Shown: positions 50,721 through 58,512 of the stretch, piece by piece
Layout of the letters: each line of letters begins with the position of its first letter
Numbering within the stretch: the first letter of the stretch is position 1
NCBI GenBank assembly: GCA_963777755.1
Contig: CAVZSC010000021.1
Span: 62,001 to 126,000, forward strand
Reading direction: 5' to 3'
DNA length: 64,000 nt
Origin: DATFWC01 sp963777755
GTDB lineage: Bacteria > Pseudomonadota > Alphaproteobacteria > Rhizobiales > Xanthobacteraceae
Translations under genes and position numbers: made by a program
Notes under the pieces: generated by a model
What the model was told of the DNA's origin: nothing
Databases searched by the model: none
Seen by the model: the letters and a program-made list of their open reading frames with translations, nothing else

Positions 50721-50888
50721 ATGCTTTTGATCTTGAAGCGTTTGCCTGCCGACGAATCCGGCACAACGGCCATCGAATATGCCTTGATCTGTGCAGGTAT
50801 CGGCCTTGTCATCCTGGCGGCGGTGCGCACGACGGGAGCGGAGCTCGTCGCGTTGCTCGGACAGCTTTTGACTCTTTGGCCCGCCTGA
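50721..50888 (+). CDS. Flp-type pilin (type IVb prepilin)
   Basis: 55 residues. A short basic leader ending DESG is followed by TTAIEYALICAGIGLVILAA, the hydrophobic helix that packs in Flp pili. Processing is expected between Gly and Thr, with Glu at position +5 and the following Tyr, as in all Flp pilins. GAGAGGACC precedes the ATG. No cpa/tad assembly genes are near, so assembly would depend on a system elsewhere. Confidence 0.8.
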   Translation: MLLILKRLPADESGTTAIEYALICAGIGLVILAAVRTTGAELVALLGQLLTLWPA

Positions 50889-51060
50889 TCCCTGGCCATC
50901 GTCAGGCCCTCACAGACATCGATCAGTCCCGCGCGAGTTGCGGCTCGCAATTGCCCGCATAACGTGTATACTCGATGCATTCACCGGCCGGACCGGCGCC
51001 GAGGGGAAACCCTGAAGCGGCAGGACGAGGTCCGGAGCTTTCGCGGGGAGGAGTGCCGTC

Positions 51061-52128
51061 GTGTCAACACCGCTCGGCATCGAGGCCACCACGGATGACG
51101 ATCGCCGCTATGGCGGGTCGCGCTTCGCCGATGTGCGCGAGGCGCTGTGGGCAAACCCCTATCAGCGCCTATGGGGCGCGCCGGGAGAGCGTCCCTTTCC
51201 GGTCCACAAGGTCACGCTGGCAAATGCACTGCAGGGACTCTTGCGCCCCGGCCGCTATGCATTCCTGCACGCCGCCAAACGGACGGTCGATGCGGCCTCG
51301 GATCTGCGCTGGGGGCCGGACGGCAAGGGATTCCGGCGCCTGCTGCATCCCAACGGTATCTGCCTCACCGGCACGTGGCAGATCACGGAAGACACCGCGT
51401 ATTCGGGGTATTTTCGCAAGGACAGCCGGGCGCTGATCGTCGGACGCTATTCGACGTGCTGCAGCGAGCCGCGGCGTGGCCACTCGCGGTCGCTGTCGCT
51501 GGTCGGGAAGCTCTATCCCACGGTGGATGCGGATCATGGTGCGCCGCTGCGCACCGCCAGCTTCATCACCCAGGAGGACATCGCCGGGGACTACACGGAC
51601 TGCATCAACGATGCCGTGCTGTTGAACGCGCCCAACACGACAGCCTGGCGGCGCGGCCTCGGCGTAGGTGTGCTGATCGTGACAGGCGTGGTGCTCAAGA
51701 TCGCCGACAACAAGCCCAGCATTCGCCAGCTCTATCAGATCGCCGAGCTCGGGAAAGCGGCAGGCGAGCCGACCCGCGCACCGACCTTCATGCGCCTCGT
51801 GGTGGCGCCGGAGCAGCGCCGGATCGACGGCGAGAACCTGGATTTTCGTGACGAGGTCATGGCGCAGATCTATGACCCGGGAGACGCCGCGCCGAAGCGC
51901 AAGCTGACGTTCCACATCGAAGTGACGGACGAAGGCGAGACGCATGGGCTGCCGGTGCTCGAGCGCCGGACGTTCCGCAACTGGCGGCACATCGGAAGCA
52001 TCGTCTTCGACCAGGCCATTGCTTCCTACAATGGCGACTTCGTCATCCATTTCAATCACCCGAGCTGGCGCGACGACCAGAACGATCCTGCGACCGCAAC
52101 GCGCGTGGATGGACGGAAAGTGCGGTGA
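51061..52128 (+). CDS. Catalase-related (y4iL-like) protein
   Basis: 355 residues from a GTG with GGGGAGGAG ahead. The sequence FRRLLHPNGICLTGTWQITE, SGYFRKDSRALIVGRYSTCC, then RRGHSRSLSLVGKLYPT and RTASFITQEDIAGDYTDCIN resembles the catalase-fold proteins related to Rhizobium y4iL. The R-x-x-x-Y proximal haem motif of true catalases is not evident, so haem binding and peroxidase activity are uncertain. No signal peptide. It precedes the DUF4331/DUF4198/HupE genes but has a separate promoter between. Confidence 0.6.
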   Translation: MSTPLGIEATTDDDRRYGGSRFADVREALWANPYQRLWGAPGERPFPVHKVTLANALQGLLRPGRYAFLHAAKRTVDAASDLRWGPDGKGFRRLLHPNGICLTGTWQITEDTAYSGYFRKDSRALIVGRYSTCCSEPRRGHSRSLSLVGKLYPTVDADHGAPLRTASFITQEDIAGDYTDCINDAVLLNAPNTTAWRRGLGVGVLIVTGVVLKIADNKPSIRQLYQIAELGKAAGEPTRAPTFMRLVVAPEQRRIDGENLDFRDEVMAQIYDPGDAAPKRKLTFHIEVTDEGETHGLPVLERRTFRNWRHIGSIVFDQAIASYNGDFVIHFNHPSWRDDQNDPATATRVDGRKVR

Positions 52129-52166
52129 GGCGCGCGCGTCACCGCGCGCATGGCGTCACTGTCTCA

Positions 52167-52195
52167 TTGACACGTTGTGGTTTTTCCGATTATTT
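52167..52195 (+). promoter_or_regulatory. Sigma-70-like promoter ahead of the DUF4331 operon
   Basis: A perfect -35 TTGACA (52167-52172), 17-bp spacer, TTATTT (52190-52195), 80 bp before the ATG at 52275. The AT-rich TTATTTAAAG stands out from the surrounding GC-rich sequence. Confidence 0.55.
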
Positions 52196-52274
52196 AAAGT
52201 TGAAGGCGCGCGCCTCTCGCCCGTCCAGACTGCGCGCCGCTGTCCCCGCCGGGGCGATGAGAAGGACAGGATCA

Positions 52275-53462
52275 ATGACCCCCAAAAGCAATCCGGTTTC
52301 GTGCGTTCGGAATACGAAGTCCGCCCGCTGGATGCTTCCCGTCCTGATCCTCCTTCTCGCCATAGTGGCGCTGGTGCCGATCGGCATCCGCGCATCGGAT
52401 CATGCCGACCCGTTGAACCTCAAGGAGCCGGAGTCGAACATCACCGACCTGTTCTTCTTTCCCAAGGAGGATCAGATGATCCTGATCCTCAATGTCCGCC
52501 GCGCGCTGCTCACGGCGCCGCCGTACAATCTGACGCCGTTCGAATACGTCGTTCACATGGACTTCCACAGCCAGCTGACCTTCGACAGCGACGAAGACCG
52601 CGCGCGCTACGGGGGCACGGTCGTCAATCCGGCTGGGCTGCGCCCCGACGCCAACCTCCGGTTCCGTCTCAACAACGACACGACGCTCAAGGAGAAGACA
52701 TTCCAGGGATTGAAGGACGCCGACCGCATCCGCGTGTACACCGGCGTGCGCGAAGACCCGTTCAATTTTCCGCGCTTCTTCAAGCGCAACGCCATCTCCA
52801 TGGTGATGAGCATCCCGATGTCGTCGTTCCCGGAGGGACAACGGGACTTCATCCTGTGGGGCACCACCTACAAGGACGGCAAGCAGGTCGACCATGTCGG
52901 TCGTTCGAACCGCACCCAGCTCATCCGCTTCGACCCCCTGAACACGCTGCCGCCCAGCGCGCACGTTCCGGAAATCATGCGGCTGATGAAGAAATGGGGC
53001 GACATCTACAAGTTCTTCAACGATTTCAAGGAGTGGCAGCCGAAGGCGGTCGCCGGACTGATCCAGTACGTGATCCAGATCCGCAAGTACGATGTCGTGC
53101 CCGACGTGATGATTTTCACGACCCGCTTCGAGCCCAAGTTTCCCAACGGCCGCCAGCTCCTGGACGACGTCGCGGCGCAGACCTGCCAAGTCGGCGACTG
53201 CATTCTGCAGGAGCTGTCGTTCATCGAAGGCGGCTGGCCGCGGGCCCTGGTCAACGACAAGCCATTCCTCCCCGACTGGCCGTATCTCGCCGAGCCGTAC
53301 CCGGACCAGCCGGCGATGCCGCAGTCGATGAAAAGCATCTGGCCGTACCTCATCGGTCTCCTGCTCGCCAACCTGATCGTGAGCTGGCTGATCTTCGAGA
53401 TCATCGTTCGCCGCCCGCTGGTGTGGCTGTTTCGCCGCAAGCGCGCGAAAGCCGCAGCATGA
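52275..53462 (+). CDS. DUF4331-like membrane-anchored protein
   Basis: 395 residues. An N-terminal membrane segment (WMLPVLILLLAIVALVPIGI) is followed by ASDHADPLNLKEPESNITDL, FFFPKEDQ, the DUF4331-type opening in which His/Asp residues probably bind a metal. A large periplasmic domain and a C-terminal transmembrane helix (YLIGLLLANLIVSWLIFEII) with a basic tail RRKRAK follow. Typical DUF4331 proteins are secreted without the C-terminal anchor. The stop overlaps-adjoins the next start (TGAATG). Function unknown. Confidence 0.7.
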   Translation: MTPKSNPVSCVRNTKSARWMLPVLILLLAIVALVPIGIRASDHADPLNLKEPESNITDLFFFPKEDQMILILNVRRALLTAPPYNLTPFEYVVHMDFHSQLTFDSDEDRARYGGTVVNPAGLRPDANLRFRLNNDTTLKEKTFQGLKDADRIRVYTGVREDPFNFPRFFKRNAISMVMSIPMSSFPEGQRDFILWGTTYKDGKQVDHVGRSNRTQLIRFDPLNTLPPSAHVPEIMRLMKKWGDIYKFFNDFKEWQPKAVAGLIQYVIQIRKYDVVPDVMIFTTRFEPKFPNGRQLLDDVAAQTCQVGDCILQELSFIEGGWPRALVNDKPFLPDWPYLAEPYPDQPAMPQSMKSIWPYLIGLLLANLIVSWLIFEIIVRRPLVWLFRRKRAKAAA

Positions 53463-54335
53463 ATGAGCCGATGGAGCGTGGCGGTCATTTGGATTTCGGC
53501 CTGTTTCGCTAAAGCCGTCGTGAGGCCGATCGCATCGATCGCGGCGGTCCTGCTGACCGCCGGCGAGCTCTGCGCCCACGACTTCTGGATCGAGCCGTCG
53601 ACGTTCCGACCGGCACCCGGGGCCACGGTGGCGATCGGCCTGCGGGTGGGTCAGAATTTCGTCGGCGATCCGGTGCCGCGCTCCTCGCAGTTGCTCGAGC
53701 GCTTCGTCGTGCGGCAGGACGGCAGCGAGCACGCGATCACCGGCCTCGAAAACATCGATCCGGCCGGATGGCTGCGTGCCGACGGGCAAGCCACCGCCGT
53801 GATCGCCTACCGCAGCGTCGGGTCGTTCGTCGAGCTGCCGGCGCCGCAGTTCGAGGAGTATCTGCGGCAGGAGGGGCTCGAGCGCATCATCGCGGAGAGG
53901 GCGAGGCGGGGCGACGCCGCAAAACCCGGACGCGAGCACTTCTATCGTTACGCCAAGGCGTTCCTCACCGCGGAGCGGACGAGCCCCGCCGTCACCCAAC
54001 CCATGGGCCTCGCGTACGAGATCGTTCCGGATGACGATCCGACGCTCCGTGCGGGCCCGTTCCGTGGGCGGGTCCTGTACGAAGGAAAGCCGTTGCCCGA
54101 GGCGCTCGTGGTGGCGATGCTGCGGGCCGATCCGGCGGTGCGGCTGGCAGTGCGAAGCGACGCACGGGGGGCCTTCTCGCTCGCCCTGCCGCGCGCCGGT
54201 GTCTGGCTCATCAAGTCGGTGCACATGGTGCGCGCGTCGATCTTCTCCCGCGCCGACTGGGACAGCCTGTGGGCGTCGCTCACCTTCCAGTCGCCCGATG
54301 CCCCGCCGCTGTCCGACGCACGGAGCGCACGGTGA
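53463..54335 (+). CDS. DUF4198 periplasmic protein
   Basis: 290 residues; a GTG at 53520 (VRPIASIAAVLLTAGELCAH) gives a cleaner signal peptide and may be the real start. The mature chain begins AHDFWIEPSTFRPAPGATVA, a hallmark of DUF4198, whose N-terminal His is often a metal ligand after signal cleavage. A second beta domain (FRGRVLYEGKPLPEALVVAM) is a carboxypeptidase-regulatory-like fold. Members often accompany nickel/cobalt uptake systems; the HupE-like gene follows with a GTGA overlap. Confidence 0.72.
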   Translation: MSRWSVAVIWISACFAKAVVRPIASIAAVLLTAGELCAHDFWIEPSTFRPAPGATVAIGLRVGQNFVGDPVPRSSQLLERFVVRQDGSEHAITGLENIDPAGWLRADGQATAVIAYRSVGSFVELPAPQFEEYLRQEGLERIIAERARRGDAAKPGREHFYRYAKAFLTAERTSPAVTQPMGLAYEIVPDDDPTLRAGPFRGRVLYEGKPLPEALVVAMLRADPAVRLAVRSDARGAFSLALPRAGVWLIKSVHMVRASIFSRADWDSLWASLTFQSPDAPPLSDARSAR

Positions 54336-55420
54336 GGCGGCTCCTCCTCGCGCTGCTCCTGCTCCTCTCCGGCGGCGCCGGCGCGCATGAGATCGGCACC
54401 ACGCAGGTCCGCCTCACCCTGCACCGCGACCTCACCTGGTCGGCGAGCATAACCACGGCGCCGCAGGCGACCGTCAACAAGCTCGAAGCGGAAGCCGGCG
54501 AGCCGCGCAGCAGCGACCTCGATGCGGCCGCGCTGCGCGCCCGGCTCGAGGGCTTGCGCCCGATCCTCGCCCGGCACATCGACGTCCAGTTCGACGGTGT
54601 CCGTTCGCCGCCGGAAATCTCCATCTCCGCCCTCGAGGCGCCGTCGGATCTGAGCGCGCCCGCATTCGTCGTGCTGCTCGCCACGGGACCGATTTCTCCG
54701 CAAGCCAGGACGGTGACCTGGCGCTATGGACTGTCCTACAGCACCTACGCGCTCGTCCTTGGCGCAGATGAGGCCGCCGGCACGGTGACGGAATGGATCG
54801 ACGGCGACGCGACCAGCCGGCCCCTTCCGGTATTCGCCGAGCTCGAAACCCCCTCGCGCGGCGAGATCATCGCGCAGTATCTGCGGCTCGGATTCCTGCA
54901 CATCATCCCGCGCGGCCTCGACCACATCCTCTTCGTCCTCGGTCTTTTTCTCCTCAATACCAGGCTCGGCCCGATCCTCTGGCAGGTGACCGCGTTCACC
55001 GTCGCCCATTCGATCACACTTGCGCTGACCATGTACGGCGTGGTCTCGCTGTCACCACGCGTCGTCGAGCCGCTGATCGCGCTCTCGGTGGCATACGTGG
55101 CCATCGAGAACATCGCCACGTCGAGACTGACGCCGTGGCGTCCCGTGCTGGTGTTCGCGTTCGGGCTGCTGCACGGCATGGGATTCGCCGACGTGCTGAC
55201 GGAGCTGCGCCTTCCGCGCGGAGAATTCATCCCGGCGCTCATCAGCTTCAATGCCGGCATCGAGCTCGGACAGCTCACGGTGATCGCGATCGCGTTCTTC
55301 TCCGTGACGATGTGGTATCGCGAAAAGCCCTGGTACCGACCGCGCTTCGTCGTCCCGGCCTGCACGGCCATCGCTGCGGTCGGGCTGTTCTGGGCGGTTC
55401 AGCGCATCGTCGAATTCTGA
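54332..55420 (+). CDS. HupE/UreJ-2 family membrane protein
   Basis: 362 residues from a GTG overlapping the previous stop. Signal sequence ending GAHEIGTTQ, an N-terminal periplasmic beta domain (about 20-190), then six or seven helices with IIPRGLDHILFVLGLFLLNT, TVAHSITLALTMYGVV and FGLLHGMGFADVLTELRLPR, the His-rich signature of HupE/UreJ_2 proteins. These are associated with nickel or cobalt permeation, although the fused exporter-like subgroup is uncharacterised. Third gene of the DUF4331-DUF4198-HupE unit. Confidence 0.82.
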   Translation: MRRLLLALLLLLSGGAGAHEIGTTQVRLTLHRDLTWSASITTAPQATVNKLEAEAGEPRSSDLDAAALRARLEGLRPILARHIDVQFDGVRSPPEISISALEAPSDLSAPAFVVLLATGPISPQARTVTWRYGLSYSTYALVLGADEAAGTVTEWIDGDATSRPLPVFAELETPSRGEIIAQYLRLGFLHIIPRGLDHILFVLGLFLLNTRLGPILWQVTAFTVAHSITLALTMYGVVSLSPRVVEPLIALSVAYVAIENIATSRLTPWRPVLVFAFGLLHGMGFADVLTELRLPRGEFIPALISFNAGIELGQLTVIAIAFFSVTMWYREKPWYRPRFVVPACTAIAAVGLFWAVQRIVEF

Positions 55421-55451
55421 CGGCGCGCATTTGCGACCACGGAGTTGGCGC

Positions 55452-58376
55452 TCAGGCTGGAGGCTCTTTCCGGATCGCCTCGTCCACCAGCCAGCCGCAG
55501 ATCTCGCTCAGTCCGGCGTCCGTCGGATGCCCGAGCTCCCGCAGGGCTTGGTTCAACAGCCCATCGGTGATCTCGAAGCCGAGGGAACGGTAGCTCTCGA
55601 ACTGGGATTCGCTGAAGAACTGGTCGGCCGTGCTCTCGTGCGGGAACGTCGGATGCGCGATGGCGTAGGCTCGCACCCCCGCGCTCTCGACCCCGTGGTA
55701 GCCGGCCTTGATGTAGAGGATCACGCCGCGCTCGCCGCCGCCGTCGGCGGCCGGATAGTCGATCTCGCCGACCGCATGGTAGGGATGGCCGCGGCCGACC
55801 GGGCTGCCGTCGGCCGGCCGCTTCTTGAGCTCGCTCAGCCCGCGGAAGCGGATCGTCACGCCGAGATCGAGGTAGATCTTGCGCACGGCGTTGCCGAGGT
55901 CTTCGAAAGCGTAGTCGGGATCGGCGCCGGCATCGACCACGACGACAAAGCGGCAGCGCCGCCGGACCATCTCGTAGAGACCGAGATTCTCGAAATGGCC
56001 GCCGTCCGACAGGTAGACGTACGGCCGGGCGCTCGTGGTCAGGCCGAACGTCTCCAACAGCAGCCACCATACCGCGAAATTGGGCCCCTCGTGGGTGTAG
56101 GTCTTGTCGCCTTCGGGCCCAGGATTGCCCAGCCACCAGCCCAGCCGCACGTTGAACAGGGCAAGCAGGAACGTCACCGCCGGCGAGGAGTGGTAGCCCA
56201 TGTTGGGACTCGCAGCGGCGCCCGAGATCGCCATGGCGGTGCCGAGCGTGATGCCGTTGGGATCTCCGTACTTGTCGCTCGGGCGGAACGCCTGGCACGC
56301 GCTTCCGGAATGCAGGGCACTCACGGTGAACGTTTCGGCTTTGCGCTCCTGCCACGCGAGCTGCCGGGTGGACACGATGTTGAGCGCCATGTTGACGACG
56401 TGGAACGGTCGCCAATTGGCGCGCCGGTCCTCGGACGCGTCGCGGCTGTCTGCCGGCCACAGCTGATGCATATGCAGATTGTCCGATGGGTCGAACCCCG
56501 TGAAGGCATCGGGGCTGCGTTTCGGAGACGATGCTCCGAGGAACGCGCGCATCAGCCGATTCCGATAGACCGCGTGCAGCGAAAAGCGATTGACGTTTAT
56601 GGTGCGCGAGGCCACCAGCTCGACCAACGAGACGACTAGGAGCCCGGCGAAGATCCGTCCCAGCATCGCGGCCCACTCGGAGAAGCCGAGCTGGGCGACG
56701 GATGTGCGCAGCAGGATCACCAGCGAGTTGCCGAACAGAATGTCGTCGAGCACCGCCGACGCCGCAATGATCAGCGCCGCGCCAAACAGCGGCGCGCTGA
56801 CGGCGAGAACGAGGTTGGTGGTGATCGGCCAGGCGCCCTTTTCTTTCTCCTGTCCTTTGGCCGGCGACAGGCTGCTCGAGCCCATCCACGCGGTGAGCGC
56901 GCCCGAGATGCCGCCCATGGGAGCGATCCAGGTCTTGAAGTGGTAGCCGAGGTCCGCCACCATCGCGGATCCCGCAAAGGTGAGGAACGTGACGACGAAC
57001 CAGGCGAGGGCCGCCACCAGCATCCAGCCGGCGGCACGGCCGAGCCATTCGCGGTCGGTGTCGGAGTTCCGCTGATAGCTGCTCAGGCCGACGAAGATCA
57101 TTTCGGCGATCAGCTGCGCCGTGAGCATCCAGGGAACACCGAACAGAAGCGGCAGCAGCAGGTCGTTGAACAGCACGAATCCGTCGCGCGGCGGCTGATT
57201 GTAGAAATAGGCCGCCACGCCGACCAGCGCGCCGTAGACCAGTCCGGAGACCGACCAGTAGAACAGGTCGCCTCTTTGCCACTGCGGCGGGCGAGCGATG
57301 ACCCAGCTGAGAAAATAAATGACGAGTCCGGCGGCCGCACCGACCAGGATCACGCGCCATCCCGGATGATGATCGAGCGCCGCGAGGCCGCAGTTCGACG
57401 ACGCCCACAGGGTGATCGTCACCGCCGCCAGAATCGCCCACAGGAAATCCCCACGCAGGAACTGCTCCTGCGTCACCCCCTGCGGGTGCCCAATATTCGG
57501 CCGGTCGTTACGGTGGGTGGGGCGATAACGTGAGGTGAAGCGCAGGGCGGCGGCAAGGAAGATGGCCGCCAGGCCCAGCAGGATCGGCGTCACATAGCGG
57601 CACCGATCGCCCTCCAGGTGCGCGACGCCGACGGAAAACACCGTGAGGCCCTTCAGGATCAACAAGGCCACCAGGAGGACCGGCAGGATGACGATCCAGT
57701 TGAGCATGAGGTTGCGCAGATAGATGGCAACCCCCGACCACGCATCGGCCGAGAGAATGCCGATCTTGGGGGCGAGATAGTTGCTGTAGGCGCGCAGCCA
57801 GGCGGTCGTGACCGGCTCGATGTCCGGCCCGCATGGCCGTCCCACCAGGTTGCGCCACACCGTGGTGAAATCCGTGCGCTGCCGCCACGCCGACAGCCAG
57901 CTGCCCATGTAGCCGCCGCCCGACACGGTCGACAGGTAGTCGAATTGCGCCAGCAGCGAGCGCTCCGGCTCCGCGACCGTGTTCTGCGGATCGGGCTGGC
58001 CCGGATCCGGCGGAGTTGCGGCCTGCGGATCGGCATAGTCCTTGAACATCTGCCGGACGCCGCGCGGTCGCGGATGCGTCGCCAGCGCCTGGATCACGCC
58101 GAGGCTGAATGCCGCGCTGCGTATCCCGCCTCCCGACAGGCAGAGCGCCGCCCGATCGAGCCCGTTGAGCGCCTGGTACAGGTGTTGCTGGTGTTGCGCG
58201 CTCTCGGCGCATTTGGCGGCATCGTCGGCTTCACCAGCAACCCCGAGCTTCTGGTCGCGCAGCCCGCTCGGCGCATCATCGCCTTGCGCCAACCGGACGA
58301 GCAGCGGATCGCTGGTGTCAGGCCTGATGGCGAGGGCTTCCTGCGCCAGCACGACGTCGGTCGATATTGCGCTCAC
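55452..58376 (-). CDS. Patatin-like phospholipase with internal membrane domain
   Basis: 974 residues from a GTG with GGGGAGG ahead. Oxyanion loop ALCLSGGGIRSAAFSLGVIQ (about 78-97), nucleophile Ser in DYLSTVSGGGYMGSWL, and the dyad Asp in YLSDGGHFENLGLYEMVRRR near the C-terminus. Between them is an insertion of about 500 residues with roughly nine transmembrane helices. So the catalytic halves flank a membrane region. Patatins hydrolyse phospholipids or other acyl esters. Divergent from the di-haem lipoprotein gene, with a palindromic site in between. Confidence 0.83.
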   Translation of the reverse strand: MSAISTDVVLAQEALAIRPDTSDPLLVRLAQGDDAPSGLRDQKLGVAGEADDAAKCAESAQHQQHLYQALNGLDRAALCLSGGGIRSAAFSLGVIQALATHPRPRGVRQMFKDYADPQAATPPDPGQPDPQNTVAEPERSLLAQFDYLSTVSGGGYMGSWLSAWRQRTDFTTVWRNLVGRPCGPDIEPVTTAWLRAYSNYLAPKIGILSADAWSGVAIYLRNLMLNWIVILPVLLVALLILKGLTVFSVGVAHLEGDRCRYVTPILLGLAAIFLAAALRFTSRYRPTHRNDRPNIGHPQGVTQEQFLRGDFLWAILAAVTITLWASSNCGLAALDHHPGWRVILVGAAAGLVIYFLSWVIARPPQWQRGDLFYWSVSGLVYGALVGVAAYFYNQPPRDGFVLFNDLLLPLLFGVPWMLTAQLIAEMIFVGLSSYQRNSDTDREWLGRAAGWMLVAALAWFVVTFLTFAGSAMVADLGYHFKTWIAPMGGISGALTAWMGSSSLSPAKGQEKEKGAWPITTNLVLAVSAPLFGAALIIAASAVLDDILFGNSLVILLRTSVAQLGFSEWAAMLGRIFAGLLVVSLVELVASRTINVNRFSLHAVYRNRLMRAFLGASSPKRSPDAFTGFDPSDNLHMHQLWPADSRDASEDRRANWRPFHVVNMALNIVSTRQLAWQERKAETFTVSALHSGSACQAFRPSDKYGDPNGITLGTAMAISGAAASPNMGYHSSPAVTFLLALFNVRLGWWLGNPGPEGDKTYTHEGPNFAVWWLLLETFGLTTSARPYVYLSDGGHFENLGLYEMVRRRCRFVVVVDAGADPDYAFEDLGNAVRKIYLDLGVTIRFRGLSELKKRPADGSPVGRGHPYHAVGEIDYPAADGGGERGVILYIKAGYHGVESAGVRAYAIAHPTFPHESTADQFFSESQFESYRSLGFEITDGLLNQALRELGHPTDAGLSEICGWLVDEAIRKEPPA

Positions 58377-58400
58377 CCTCCCCCTCCCCGTCTCGCCGCA

Positions 58401-58430
58401 TTGACAGCTACTCTACCTATAGTAGCTTAA
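58401..58430 (+). promoter_or_regulatory. Promoter with overlapping inverted repeat before the di-haem gene
   Basis: TTGACA (58401-58406) runs into AGCTACT (58406-58412), then eight bases, then AGTAGCT (58421-58427) and TTAA. The 7-bp dyad lies between the -35 and -10 positions, a typical operator place. It lies in the 136-bp gap between divergent genes, so it could control both. Confidence 0.45.
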
Positions 58431-58512
58431 ATTCAAGCTCGTGTATGGTCTTCCGGCGCGTTATCCGGGCACGATCCGCATGGGCCGGGACGACAGCGTG
58501 GAGCCTTGTTGC

